A DNA stretch of 38,220 nucleotides from JBDROU01 sp043809745 [NCBI: bacterium] (GTDB taxonomy: Bacteria; Elusimicrobiota; JBDRMW01). Below the pieces are notes generated by a model. That model made no database searches, was not told the origin of the DNA, and was given only the letters and a program-made list of their open reading frames with translations. A program made the position numbers and the translations under genes. Below, piece by piece: positions 25,880 to 34,101 of the stretch; position 1 is the first letter of the stretch; each line of letters opens with the position of its first letter. Location: NCBI GenBank assembly GCA_043809745.1, contig JBDROU010000024.1, forward strand, positions 1-38,220, written 5' to 3'.

Positions 25880-26662
25880 ATGAAAAAGTATTTTTTGTTT
25901 TTGATGTTTGCTGTTTTTTTTATGCCAGGGATATTATCCGCAAGGGTAAATTATCTTGAAAGCTTCAATCCGGGGCACGATTTAGCTTTCAAGAGCAAGG
26001 ATTGGACTAACCACGTAAATACAACTTTTATAAGTGACAGCGATTTTAAGATTATAGATCTAACCTATAGCGGCTTTTTGCTCATTAATCCGTATCTGGA
26101 ATCGGGAATATCTTGGAGCTTAAGACGCATCGATCCTGATATTGCAGATTCTGAGACCGGACCAAGCGATATTGCACTTGGACTGAAATATAACATACTT
26201 AAAAAAAATGATCTTAAGAAGGGTGAACCAGTGATAATTACTGAGGCTTTAATTTCTATTCCTAACGGGGACTCAACAAAAGCATTGGGAGCCGGCGGAT
26301 ATGGATTGGGTTTGAATACTATTATTGCCACGAACTTCGATCCTATCGTAGGAAGCATGGATTTTGGATATACAACTTATACCAGAGGCAATAACAGACG
26401 CGAAGGAGGAGTCTTGACCTATTCGCTTTTTCTGGACTGGAATTACAGCGAAGACATCATGTTAATAGGCGGCATTAAAGGGTTTAATAATGCAAGTGAT
26501 AAGATAAACAATATCTCTCTGGATAATGATGCAGATCAGATTTATTTTGTCCCGGGTATTAATTTTCTTGTTAATAAAAAAACAATCATAAGCTCAAGCA
26601 TATTTATTGGATTAAATAACGACAGCGCTGATATAATACTGTTCGCAGGTATTGAATTCTAA
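25880..26662 (+). CDS. Probable outer-membrane beta-barrel protein
   Basis: A 260-residue protein with a clear signal peptide (MKKYFLFLMFAVFF to about residue 20, ILSA). The mature chain is alternating beta-strand sequence with Gly-rich turns (LGAGGYGLGLN, MDFGYTTYTRG) and ends in an aromatic residue (ILFAGIEF), the typical beta-barrel assembly signal. It resembles the MetA-type or transporter-like barrel proteins of about 250-300 residues; the exact family is not certain. It follows the Wzz/BY-kinase by 26 bases and has a very strong SD, so it may be an abundant outer-membrane component of the same export group. A compound inverted repeat follows it. Confidence 0.78.
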   Translation: MKKYFLFLMFAVFFMPGILSARVNYLESFNPGHDLAFKSKDWTNHVNTTFISDSDFKIIDLTYSGFLLINPYLESGISWSLRRIDPDIADSETGPSDIALGLKYNILKKNDLKKGEPVIITEALISIPNGDSTKALGAGGYGLGLNTIIATNFDPIVGSMDFGYTTYTRGNNRREGGVLTYSLFLDWNYSEDIMLIGGIKGFNNASDKINNISLDNDADQIYFVPGINFLVNKKTIISSSIFIGLNNDSADIILFAGIEF

Positions 26663-26680
26663 TACTGCGAGATCTCATCT

Positions 26681-26725
26681 TTTACATGAAATTTTCTCTC
26701 TTGTTTTCAAGAGCCTCCATGTAAA
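26681..26725. terminator. Compound inverted repeat closing the polysaccharide group
   Basis: TTTACATG (26681-26688) pairs with CATGTAAA (26718-26725), and nested inside, CTCTTG (26698-26703) pairs with CAAGAG (26708-26713) around a four-base T loop. Only three T follow, so intrinsic termination would be weak; it may be bidirectional, a processing site or a protein site. Confidence 0.45.
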
Positions 26726-26768
26726 TTTATAAGTTACTCTAATTACAGCTTGAGTTACATTACTGATT

Positions 26769-27614
26769 ATGTTTATTGATCTGCACATACACACAAATTA
26801 TTCTGATGGAGCCTTTTCTCCTGAACAAACCGTTGAACATGCCTATAAGATCGGTTTAGGCGCTATATCTATTGTTGATCATGACACAACCGATGGATTA
26901 GATCAAGCAATAAGAATTGGTGAGAAAAACTATCTGGAAGTTGTTCCCGGCATAGAACTCTCCGCAGATGCGCTTGACTCAAAATGTCAGGAGGTCCATA
27001 TATTGGGTTATTTCATTAATTGGAAGCAGCAAGCTTTTCAAAACAAACTCACAACTATCAGAGAAGCTCGATGGCTTCGCGCAAAAAAGATTTTGAAGAA
27101 GCTAGGCAAATTAGGCTTAAATTTATCTATGGAAGATATACTTCAATACTCCAACATACAATCTGTTGGCAGGCTTCATGTTGCCAAAGCGCTTATGAAT
27201 AAGAAACTTACTAAAAATGTAAGGGAAGCTTTTGATAAATTTTTATCCCCTGGGCGCCCGGCATATGAGCCAAAACTTAGAGTAACCCCGCAGGAAGCTA
27301 TAAATGACATACTTTCACTGGGGGGCCTGCCAGTACTTGCGCATCCGTTATACTGTATAGAAAAGGATGAGTTATTATTAAAAAAACTAGTTTCATACGG
27401 TTTAGAAGGAATTGAAGTCTGGCATCCAAAACATAACAGAAATAGCAGGCAGTACTTCAAGGATCTTGCGCAAAAGTATAATCTGGTTTCTACTGGGGGA
27501 AGCGATTGCCATGGCCCAATTTTTAACCGCGGGCCATTTATGGGATCGCAGCATGTCCCCTACAAATGCCTTGAAGATTTGCAGAATAGATTGGAAAAAA
27601 AGAATTTGACATAA
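26769..27614 (+). CDS. PHP-domain phosphoesterase (TrpH/YciV-like)
   Basis: A 281-residue metal-dependent phosphoesterase. The PHP motifs are complete: DLHIHTNYSDG (H6, H8, D13), SIVDHDTTDG (D37, H38), VVPGIELSAD (E at about 63), LPVLAHP and STGGSDCHG near the C-terminus. Characterised relatives of this length (E. coli YciV/RNase AM and bacterial PHP phosphoesterases) act on 3',5'-nucleotide bisphosphates or 5' ends of RNA; the exact substrate here cannot be read from the sequence. It has no SD. It precedes the cobalamin riboswitch by only about 35 bases but is separately transcribed from the B12 genes, because the riboswitch terminator lies after it. Confidence 0.93.
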   Translation: MFIDLHIHTNYSDGAFSPEQTVEHAYKIGLGAISIVDHDTTDGLDQAIRIGEKNYLEVVPGIELSADALDSKCQEVHILGYFINWKQQAFQNKLTTIREARWLRAKKILKKLGKLGLNLSMEDILQYSNIQSVGRLHVAKALMNKKLTKNVREAFDKFLSPGRPAYEPKLRVTPQEAINDILSLGGLPVLAHPLYCIEKDELLLKKLVSYGLEGIEVWHPKHNRNSRQYFKDLAQKYNLVSTGGSDCHGPIFNRGPFMGSQHVPYKCLEDLQNRLEKKNLT

Positions 27615-27649
27615 AAGTTTTTGTTTTGTATAAATTATTAAGCTCATTT

Positions 27650-27822
27650 AAAACCTGATAGTTAATCAGAGGAAATCTGTGTAAATCAGATGCTGCCCCG
27701 CAACGGTAAATTAAAGGATCTATTTTAGACATCCTTAAAAGCCCGGTCGACTGATTAGGGAACTTAAGTTTCGAATCTGATATTGGATTCGATATTAAAT
27801 CTTAAGTAGCCGGATAACCTTC
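27650..27822 (+). ncRNA. Cobalamin riboswitch aptamer
   Basis: The conserved core is clear: GAGGAAATCTGTGTAAATC followed by GATGCTGCCCCGCAACGGTAA (27690-27709), the B12-box region. GGATCT/ATCC pair at 27717 and 27731, AAGCCCGG follows near 27738-27745, and the closing AGCCGGATAACC ends at about 27819. Such elements bind adenosyl- or methylcobalamin and lower expression of the downstream genes. A variable arm (27764-27804) contains a long hairpin. The next gene is cobO, then a B12 ABC importer. Confidence 0.94.
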
Positions 27823-27841
27823 GAGGGAAGGGAAGAACATT

Positions 27842-27880
27842 TCCCAACCATTATGTCTGAAGGTTGGGATTTTTATTTTT
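27842..27880 (+). terminator. Riboswitch-controlled intrinsic terminator
   Basis: TCCCAACC (27842-27849) pairs perfectly with GGTTGGGA (27862-27869), followed by T5-A-T5 (27870-27880). Two competing pairings exist: AACCTTC (27816-27822) with GAAGGTT (27859-27865) would occupy the 3' arm, and GGGAA (27825-27829 or 27830-27834) with TTCCC (27841-27845) would occupy the 5' arm. The first competitor overlaps the closing end of the aptamer, a natural antiterminator that cobalamin binding would block. Confidence 0.88.
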
Positions 27881-27885
27881 AAATT

Positions 27886-28410
27886 ATGAAAAAAGGAATT
27901 ATTCAAATCTATACTGGGAATGGAAAAGGAAAGACTACCGCTTCAGTAGGCTTGGCTGTCCGCGCAAGGGCTCATGGATTAAGGGTTTTTTACATACAAT
28001 TATTTAAGGATCCTCTATTTCATGCAGGTGAGACTAAACTGTTTAAGAAGTTAGGCATAGGGTACAAGAATTTTGTTAAAAAACATCCATGCTACCTCTC
28101 TAATTATAACTTAAACAATATTATTAAAGAAGTTAGTAAAAGTATTAATTACCTGAGTAAATTATTATCTTCTAATAAATACGATCTTATTGTATTTGAT
28201 GAAGTGAATATAGCGCTAAGGGACAAATTGCTGTCATTAGATAAATTGAAGCATGTGCTAAAAGATAAGCCAAAAGGGGTTGAGGTTGTACTTACCGGCA
28301 GATCCGCACCTAGAGAACTTATTAAACTGGCAGATTTGGTTACCGGGATGAAAGAGCTAAAGCATCCTTTTAAGAGCGGCTTATTATGCAGAAAAGGAAT
28401 TGAATATTAA
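27886..28410 (+). CDS. cobO: Cob(I)alamin/corrinoid adenosyltransferase
   Basis: A 174-residue CobA/CobO/BtuR-family enzyme that transfers the 5'-deoxyadenosyl group from ATP to reduced corrinoids, making coenzyme B12 forms. The N-terminal P-loop is YTGNGKGKTTASVGLAVRA (GNGKGKTT at 11-18), with the family-typical FDEVN (Walker B-like) and VVLTGRSAP, LVTGMKELKHPF near the C-terminus. The length matches the family (about 170-200). The ATG follows the terminator T-run by five bases with no SD, so transcription control by the riboswitch is the only visible regulation. The next gene begins one base after its stop. In this setting it adenosylates imported corrinoid, since no other synthesis gene is seen here. 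Confidence 0.95.
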   Translation: MKKGIIQIYTGNGKGKTTASVGLAVRARAHGLRVFYIQLFKDPLFHAGETKLFKKLGIGYKNFVKKHPCYLSNYNLNNIIKEVSKSINYLSKLLSSNKYDLIVFDEVNIALRDKLLSLDKLKHVLKDKPKGVEVVLTGRSAPRELIKLADLVTGMKELKHPFKSGLLCRKGIEY

Positions 28411-28411
28411 A

Positions 28412-29293
28412 ATGGCTCTGTATCTTAAAGGAAAATATATATTGAGATTGTTTTGCTTTATAGGGCTAATTATGTTTTTCATTATTCATAAGCAAGACGA
28501 ATTATATTCTTATGAACGCATAATATCACTTGCGCCAGCAATAACAGAGATGCTTTATTCGCTTGATCTGGGAGAAAATATATTGGGGGTTACTACATAC
28601 TGCAATTTTCCTGAAGATGCTAAAAGCAAGGAGAAAATTGGAGAGTTTTCTTATATAAATATTGAAAAGATCATATTACTCAAGCCTGACCTGATATTTG
28701 CAAGCGGAGGAGTGCAGGAAAAATACGCAAAAATACTGCAGGATTTAAAATTTAATATAGAGATAATATACCCGCAAAATATCGAAGGTATTTTTAATTC
28801 ATTAGAAAGAATCGGTGAATTAACGGATACCAAAAGGAAAGCAGAAAAACTAATCTCACAATCAAGAACCAGATTGAACATAATAAAAGCTGAAACAGAA
28901 AATATTCCAAAAGATGAAAGGACAAGGGTATTTATTGAGATGTGGGATGAACCATTAACCACAGCAGGCAGCAAATCGTTCATAAACCAGATTATAAGTA
29001 TGGCCGGCGGGAACAATATCGCGGATAAAATACAATACCCTTACCCGAGGATAAGCCCTGAATTCGTAATACTAAATGATCCTCAAATTATACTGATAGC
29101 TTACAATTATGACCGTAAAAATAACAATTTGAACGAAGAGGTAAAACTGAGGCCCGGCTGGAAAAATGTATCTGCTGTAAAGTACGGCAGAATAATAACA
29201 GATTTCGATCCGGATATACTGCTTAGAGAAAGCCTTCGCATAGTTGATGCCGTTGAAAAACTGCATGATTTGCTGTATCTAAAAGCTAATTAA
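28412..29293 (+). CDS. btuF: Cobalamin ABC transporter substrate-binding protein (BtuF-like)
   Basis: A 293-residue periplasmic binding protein of the class III (BtuF/FhuD) type. An N-terminal hydrophobic segment (about 8-25) acts as signal or anchor, followed by ERIISLAPAITEMLYSLDLGENILGVTTYCNFP, KIGEFSYINIEKIILLKPDLIFA and RTRVFIEMWDEPLTTAGSKSFINQIISMAGGNN, all typical of BtuF. No lipobox is evident. I chose ATG 28412 (AAGGAA upstream, one base after the cobO stop); an in-frame TTG at 28400 would overlap cobO. It delivers B12 to the BtuCD importer encoded next. The permease gene starts three bases after its stop. Confidence 0.94.
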   Translation: MALYLKGKYILRLFCFIGLIMFFIIHKQDELYSYERIISLAPAITEMLYSLDLGENILGVTTYCNFPEDAKSKEKIGEFSYINIEKIILLKPDLIFASGGVQEKYAKILQDLKFNIEIIYPQNIEGIFNSLERIGELTDTKRKAEKLISQSRTRLNIIKAETENIPKDERTRVFIEMWDEPLTTAGSKSFINQIISMAGGNNIADKIQYPYPRISPEFVILNDPQIILIAYNYDRKNNNLNEEVKLRPGWKNVSAVKYGRIITDFDPDILLRESLRIVDAVEKLHDLLYLKAN

Positions 29294-29296
29294 TTA

Positions 29297-30307
29297 ATGA
29301 AAAAATATAGATTCCTCTTCATAACGATAATACTGGTAATAGCAACAGTTATAGTCTGCTTAACAGCGCTTAGTATTGGGCAAGGAGACATATCAATCAA
29401 AAAAGCAACTGCCGTTTTATTAGGCAGTTGTATATACTCAATTAAGGGCGAACCGGAACAAAACCAGCAGGAAAGAGATATTATATTAAAGATACGCCTT
29501 CCAAGGGTAATACTTGGATTTATAGTAGGCGCAGGATTATCAGTAGTAGGTGTTTGCTTTCAATCTATGCTCGCTAATCCACTTGCAGACCCATACATAC
29601 TCGGGGCTTCAAGCGGTGCGGCATTAGGTACATCTCTTGTTGTGGCATTCGGGATAAACAGTATTTTGCTTCAACCGATATGTGCCTTTTTAGGAGCTTT
29701 GCTGGCAATTATCATGGTTTATCTCTTGGCTCAGCACAAAAGGATGCTTAATGTGCATACACTGCTGTTATCCGGAGTAATTGTTAACTCATTTCTTTTT
29801 GCTCTTGTCATATTCTTAATGTCCTTAATAGGGAGGGATTCAGGTCAAATATTAATGTGGTTGTTAGGAAGTCTTGTTACTTTTCAGTCTGATTTAATAG
29901 GTATTATAGGCGTAATTACATTTGCAGGCATTATAATTCTTCAAATAAACTCATGGAAATTAAACCTGATCTCAATAGGGGAAGAAAAGGCTACATCATT
30001 GGGAATAAACTCTGAAAGCACAAAGTTGCTGCTTTTTGTTGTTAGCTCCATAATTGTAGGAGCGGTTGTTTCAATTTCCGGACTTATAGGCTTTGTGGGA
30101 TTAATAGTTCCTCATATAACAAGGCTCATTTTGGGCCCGGACAACAGAAAGCTTATAATTGGCTCCATGCTTATCGGAGGGAATTTTCTGGTAATTTCCG
30201 ATTGTATAGCAAGGACAATAGTCCAGCCGATAGAACTGCCTATCGGAGTAATAACCGCTCTGGCCGGAGCACCATTTTTCTTTTACCTGCTAAGGAGAAA
30301 CAGATGA
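29297..30307 (+). CDS. btuC: Cobalamin ABC transporter permease (BtuC/FecCD family)
   Basis: A 336-residue inner-membrane permease of the FecCD family, with about ten hydrophobic helices. Typical motifs are RLPRVILGFIVGAGLSVVG, MLANPLADPYILGASSGAALG, LMWLLGSL, the coupling-helix region GEEKATSLGI and GLIGFVGLIVPHITR. Family length is normal. It pairs with the ATPase whose ATG overlaps its TGA by four bases, indicating translational coupling. In context (riboswitch, cobO, BtuF, BtuB) the substrate is cobalamin or a related corrinoid rather than a siderophore. Confidence 0.95.
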   Translation: MKKYRFLFITIILVIATVIVCLTALSIGQGDISIKKATAVLLGSCIYSIKGEPEQNQQERDIILKIRLPRVILGFIVGAGLSVVGVCFQSMLANPLADPYILGASSGAALGTSLVVAFGINSILLQPICAFLGALLAIIMVYLLAQHKRMLNVHTLLLSGVIVNSFLFALVIFLMSLIGRDSGQILMWLLGSLVTFQSDLIGIIGVITFAGIIILQINSWKLNLISIGEEKATSLGINSESTKLLLFVVSSIIVGAVVSISGLIGFVGLIVPHITRLILGPDNRKLIIGSMLIGGNFLVISDCIARTIVQPIELPIGVITALAGAPFFFYLLRRNR

Positions 30308-31092
30308 AAGTTATTGAAAATATATTTAACTTAAAAAATATTTCTTACTTTTATAACAAAATCAGTGCTTTAAACTCAATCTTCTTTACAGTTAATAAAG
30401 GAGAGTTCGTTGGAATTATTGGGCCTAATGGCGCAGGAAAATCAACGCTGTTGAATATTTTAAGCCAACTCTTATCCCCGGAAAACGGGGAAGCATCTCT
30501 TTACGGAAGAAACTTGTTAGATTTTACTAAAAAAGAGTTATCTCGATTAATAGCCGTTGTCCCGGCTGAGATGTATATACCTTACAGTTTCACTGTGCAA
30601 GAGATTGTAAGTATGGGAAGAACACCTCATATGGGCTTATTATCGATCGCAAAACCCTCAGACAATAAAATTATAAATAATGCCATAGATACCACACATA
30701 TAAGACATCTTATTAATAGAAATATAAACTCGCTTTCATCAGGTGAAAAACAAAGAGTCTTTATTTCACAGGCGCTTGCTCAACAGCCGCATATATTATT
30801 ACTGGATGAACCCACATCACATCTGGATATACATCATCAAATAGAAATATTAAGAATTCTTAAAAAACAAAATGAGGAAACCCATCTTACGGTAATAATG
30901 GTTTCGCACGATATCAATCTGGCGTCAGAGTTTTGTTCAAAATTAGTATTGATGGACTCAGGGAGGATTGTAAAGACAGGTGAACCGAAAGAGATAATTA
31001 CAGCGAAACATATACGTGAAATATACGGACTGGATATAGGCGTACAAATAAATCCGTATACGAACAGGCCAAATTTATATTTGAAAAACTAA
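30304..31092 (+). CDS. btuD: Cobalamin ABC transporter ATP-binding protein (BtuD-like)
   Basis: A 262-residue ABC ATPase. Walker A GPNGAGKST (40-48), the region VVPAEMYIPYSFTVQEIVSMGR, where an Ala-Glu replaces the usual Gln of the Q-loop, signature LSSGEKQRV, Walker B ILLLDEPTSHLD and switch His in VSHD. I chose ATG 30304, which overlaps the permease stop; the frame is open upstream to 30202, but that would lie deep inside btuC. It powers B12 import with BtuC. It is followed by an 88-base structured leader and the receptor gene. Confidence 0.94.
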   Translation: MKVIENIFNLKNISYFYNKISALNSIFFTVNKGEFVGIIGPNGAGKSTLLNILSQLLSPENGEASLYGRNLLDFTKKELSRLIAVVPAEMYIPYSFTVQEIVSMGRTPHMGLLSIAKPSDNKIINNAIDTTHIRHLINRNINSLSSGEKQRVFISQALAQQPHILLLDEPTSHLDIHHQIEILRILKKQNEETHLTVIMVSHDINLASEFCSKLVLMDSGRIVKTGEPKEIITAKHIREIYGLDIGVQINPYTNRPNLYLKN

Positions 31093-31100
31093 ATTAATTA

Positions 31101-31166
31101 AACCCCGGTACCGCGATCGGACGCAAAGACCAATTTAGATCTCGTCCCTTTGCGAAATTTGGGGTT
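31101..31166 (+). promoter_or_regulatory. Structured leader between btuD and btuB with overlapping alternative stems
   Basis: An outer stem AACCCC (31101-31106)/GGGGTT (31161-31166) encloses two inner pairings: GGACG (31119-31123) with CGTCC (31143-31147), and CGCAAAG (31122-31128) with CTTTGCG (31148-31154). The two share bases 31122-31123 and are in crossed order, so they are either alternatives or a pseudoknot. The right outer arm ends four bases before the AGGAG of the SD, so folding could affect translation of the receptor. It is not a second cobalamin box. Confidence 0.5.
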
Positions 31167-31180
31167 AAAGGAGAGTAACG

Positions 31181-33025
31181 ATGAATAAGTTCAGCTTTAT
31201 TTTGCTAGTTGTTTTTTTGCTGGAAGGCGCTGCAGCGGCTAAACAGCCGGATGATTTGGGGACAATCGTAGTTTCAGCGACCAGGACAGAACAGAAAAAG
31301 GAAGATTTAGCCACAAATGTTACGGTAATTACACAGGAGGATTTGATAAAAATCCAGCCTGCTACCGTTACAGAGGCCCTTCAGAATCTTTCTTTCATAA
31401 ATGCAGGAAACAACGGACATATCGGAGCGCTAAGCACACTTACATTAAGAGGATCAACAGCTTCACAGGTCCTTATGCTTATAGACGGCAGAGCCGTTAA
31501 CGATCTTTCATTCGGGAATGGAATTCCGAATCAGATACCAATTAATAATGTTGAACGCATAGAGATAATCCGTGGAGGTGGAAGCGTTCTGTACGGAGCA
31601 AACGCCATGGGTGGAATTATAAACATAGTTACAAAGACCGCATCCTCAATTGAACCGTCAGTGGATTTCGGCTTCGAATATCAAAGATATGAATCAATGA
31701 AATATAAACTTAATTTTGAAATTAAGCGCGGTCCCGCGGATGCGTTCGTATCCCTTTCCAGACAGCTTTCAACCGGATACAGGCAAAACGAGGATTTCCT
31801 TGGTGAAGATATATTTTTTAAGTTCGGATATGACCTAAGGGCTTTCGGCAAGGTTTCATTTAACGGATCTTTCTACACAAATGATCTCGGCATACCCGGA
31901 CCAAATTATACGCCAGTATCAGAATGGGGGGATGATAAGGAATTATCAGCCTCGACGCCAAATGATTCGCAGGATAATGAAAACCGCTACGGGATTGTTG
32001 AACATACCATTGTGCCTTCTGAAAACTTTAGAATTAAAACCCGTTTATATGGGAATGAAAACGAAAGGATTGATAAATATCCGGATGCTAATTTCAACAT
32101 GTTATCGCAAAATATGACAAAAGGTATCGAGCTGCAGTCAGAAGCGCCTTTTGGATTTCTATTCGGATTTGATATCAGGCAGGACAGATTTTTTCAAAAG
32201 CTTAAATTGTCAAATAATATGCTGGAAAACAGGCGCTATACAAACAGAGCTTTCTTTTTACAGCAGGAGCTTCATTTAGCGGACGGTTTAACTCTAATAC
32301 CAGGCGTAAGATTAGAAAATCATTCCGAGTATTCAAATCAAACCAATCCGAAGCTGACACTTATTTACAAAGCCAATTCCAAATTAAAACTTTCCGCAAA
32401 TGGAGGCAGGGCTTTCCGGGCACCAACGTTTAACGATTTAATTTACAATCCGAATATTGAACCTGAGACCGCATACTCATATGATGCAGGAGTAGAGGTG
32501 TCATTAATGGAAAATATTTTGTTTAATACTACATTATATCGAATCGATTATGATGATTTAATAGATTGGACACCGGATTCTACCGGGATGATATGGACCC
32601 CTAATAATGTCCAAGGCAAGGTAAGATCTGATGGAGTAGAAACAATGTTAACACATAATATTAGTAAATATTTCGATCATAATATTAATTATACTTACAA
32701 CTCTACAAGAAACAGGGAGACTGATAAGATATTACACTATCATCCGGCCAATAAAGTTAATTATACCTTTACAGCAAAAAACAGCAACGGGGCCGCTTTA
32801 GATATAACAGTAGTTGGAGTGGGTAAACAATTTACCGATAATACAATGACAAACTCTATCCCTGGCTACGGCATATTGAATATTCAATTAAGGCAAAATA
32901 TTCACTCAGCGCTTGTTTATTTAGGCTACAACAATTCCGGGAATAAGCGCTACTTAAACAGATTTGGATACCCGATTGCCGGAATGACTTACTACGCGGG
33001 TATCAGTTTTAATTTTATTAATTAA
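31181..33025 (+). CDS. btuB: TonB-dependent outer-membrane receptor, BtuB-like
   Basis: A 614-residue TonB-dependent receptor, the size of E. coli BtuB. The signal peptide covers about 1-20. The TonB box/plug start is DLGTIVVSATRTEQ (25-38), close to BtuB. The plug continues with TVTEALQNLSFI, TLRGSTASQVLMLIDGRAVND, NNVERIEIIRGGGSVLYGANAMGGIINIVTK. The barrel follows, with RAFRAPTFNDLIY and a C-terminal Phe-Asn-Phe-Ile-Asn end. It imports cobalamin across the outer membrane using TonB energy; the ligand is inferred from the adjacent riboswitch, cobO and btuFCD. A strong AAAGGAGAG SD precedes the ATG, next to the structured leader. Confidence 0.94.
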   Translation: MNKFSFILLVVFLLEGAAAAKQPDDLGTIVVSATRTEQKKEDLATNVTVITQEDLIKIQPATVTEALQNLSFINAGNNGHIGALSTLTLRGSTASQVLMLIDGRAVNDLSFGNGIPNQIPINNVERIEIIRGGGSVLYGANAMGGIINIVTKTASSIEPSVDFGFEYQRYESMKYKLNFEIKRGPADAFVSLSRQLSTGYRQNEDFLGEDIFFKFGYDLRAFGKVSFNGSFYTNDLGIPGPNYTPVSEWGDDKELSASTPNDSQDNENRYGIVEHTIVPSENFRIKTRLYGNENERIDKYPDANFNMLSQNMTKGIELQSEAPFGFLFGFDIRQDRFFQKLKLSNNMLENRRYTNRAFFLQQELHLADGLTLIPGVRLENHSEYSNQTNPKLTLIYKANSKLKLSANGGRAFRAPTFNDLIYNPNIEPETAYSYDAGVEVSLMENILFNTTLYRIDYDDLIDWTPDSTGMIWTPNNVQGKVRSDGVETMLTHNISKYFDHNINYTYNSTRNRETDKILHYHPANKVNYTFTAKNSNGAALDITVVGVGKQFTDNTMTNSIPGYGILNIQLRQNIHSALVYLGYNNSGNKRYLNRFGYPIAGMTYYAGISFNFIN

Positions 33026-33061
33026 AAATTAAATAAGATTAATGTTTTCTTTTAATTATAC

Positions 33062-33088
33062 TTGACATAAAACTGAAAAATTTATATT
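33062..33088 (+). promoter_or_regulatory. Possible promoter before the polyamine genes
   Basis: A perfect TTGACA (33062-33067) is followed by TATATT at 33083-33088 (15-base spacer) or TATTTT at 33085-33090 (17-base spacer). It would yield a leader of about 65 bases containing an unused-looking SD (33114-33120). Confidence 0.45.
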
Positions 33089-33120
33089 TTCTCATTATTA
33101 GGTAATATTGTATAGGAGAG

Positions 33121-33147
33121 GTGATAATTGATACTCTGTTTTTTTAA
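33121..33147 (+). CDS. Possible leader peptide before the aminopropyltransferase gene
   Basis: GGAGAGG at 33114-33120 is a strong SD, but no long gene starts behind it. Seven bases later, TTG 33128 opens a nine-codon frame (ending TAA at 33155-33157), and GTG 33121 opens an eight-codon frame (MIIDTLFF, stop 33145-33147) that is too close to the SD for ideal use. Either would be a short upstream peptide. It may be fortuitous. Confidence 0.2.
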   Translation: MIIDTLFF

Positions 33148-33163
33148 TTTATATTAACTTAAA

Positions 33164-34087
33164 ATGCAAACAAAAGTAAAAAACAAAACTTTGTTCTTAA
33201 AAAACTGCCTGATATCCAGCGATCCCGAACTATATAACATAAAGCGCGAAATAAAAAACAAAAAAACAAAATTCCAAAAAGCAGCCCTTGCCGATACTTG
33301 CTCGCTGGGCAAATGTTTTCTGCTAAATGATAAATTACAATCTGCTGAATTGGATGAACATATCTACAATGAAGCGCTGATACATCCCGCGATGATAACA
33401 CACGGAAGCGTTAAAGAGGTTTTGATACTAGGAGGGGGAGAAGGAGCTTCAATCAGAGAGGTATTGAAGTATAAAACTTTAAGAAGATCTGTACTTATTG
33501 AGAAAGACAGGGAAGTTTTATCATTTTGCAAGAGCTACTTAAAATCTTGGCATCAGGGATCTTTTAACAGCCCTCGCTGCCGGTTGATGATTACTGATCC
33601 AAAAACATATATCGAGCATGCGGAACAAAAATATGATCTGATCTTTTCAGATCTACCTTCTCCTGAAGAAGACCCTTCGGTCTTTCACTTATATACAATT
33701 GAATTTTACAACAAATTGAAGTATAGGCTCAGGTCTGGAGGAATCCTTGCATTGCAAGCCGGATCAGGTAATATTTTGAAATTAAGATTCCATACAGCGC
33801 TATATCATACCCTTAAATGTCTTTTTAGATATACTTTTCCATATTTTGTTTACATACCTTCTTTCAATTCAGTTTGGTCATTCTTTTTTGCCAGCAACAG
33901 CAAAAATCCATTTAGTTTAAATGTAAAACAAATCAATGAAAGGATATCAAGACTCATTAAAGGCAGATTGTCATTTTATGATGGGATGACCCATATCGGC
34001 TTATTTAATATCAATAAAGATATCAGGAGCAGGATTGCATCAAATAGAGAGATAATAACCAAAAAAAAATTTATAAAATTCCAATAG
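33164..34087 (+). CDS. speE: Polyamine aminopropyltransferase (spermidine/thermospermine synthase-like)
   Basis: A 307-residue methyltransferase-fold enzyme that moves an aminopropyl group from decarboxylated S-adenosylmethionine to a diamine. Family motifs: LQSAELDEHIYNEALIHPAM (59-78), ILGGGEGASIREVL (88-101), VLIEKDREVL with E113, and YDLIFSDLPSPEEDP (D163; the usual motif is DxxDP). HIYNEALIHPAM and GGGEGASIREVL resemble the ACL5/thermospermine branch as much as classical SpeE, so the product is uncertain. The ATG has no SD. It lies 14 bases before the decarboxylase, forming a two-gene polyamine unit. No S-adenosylmethionine decarboxylase is in the window. Confidence 0.92.
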   Translation: MQTKVKNKTLFLKNCLISSDPELYNIKREIKNKKTKFQKAALADTCSLGKCFLLNDKLQSAELDEHIYNEALIHPAMITHGSVKEVLILGGGEGASIREVLKYKTLRRSVLIEKDREVLSFCKSYLKSWHQGSFNSPRCRLMITDPKTYIEHAEQKYDLIFSDLPSPEEDPSVFHLYTIEFYNKLKYRLRSGGILALQAGSGNILKLRFHTALYHTLKCLFRYTFPYFVYIPSFNSVWSFFFASNSKNPFSLNVKQINERISRLIKGRLSFYDGMTHIGLFNINKDIRSRIASNREIITKKKFIKFQ

Positions 34088-34101
34088 AGGTCTATAATTA
34101 A

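Noticed and set aside
28400-28411. TTG start for btuF
   Set aside because: It overlaps cobO coding sequence and adds four residues; ATG 28412 has AAGGAA at suitable spacing.
30202-30303. Upstream extension of the btuD reading frame
   Set aside because: It would lie inside btuC; ATG 30304 with the four-base stop overlap matches the usual ABC operon arrangement and the conserved N-terminus.
31118-31131. GGACGCAAAGACC resembles the second half of a c-di-GMP-I (GEMM) riboswitch
   Set aside because: The required first half (a CACGCACAGGGCAAACC-like block) and the tetraloop/receptor stems are absent, and the segment pairs instead within its own leader.
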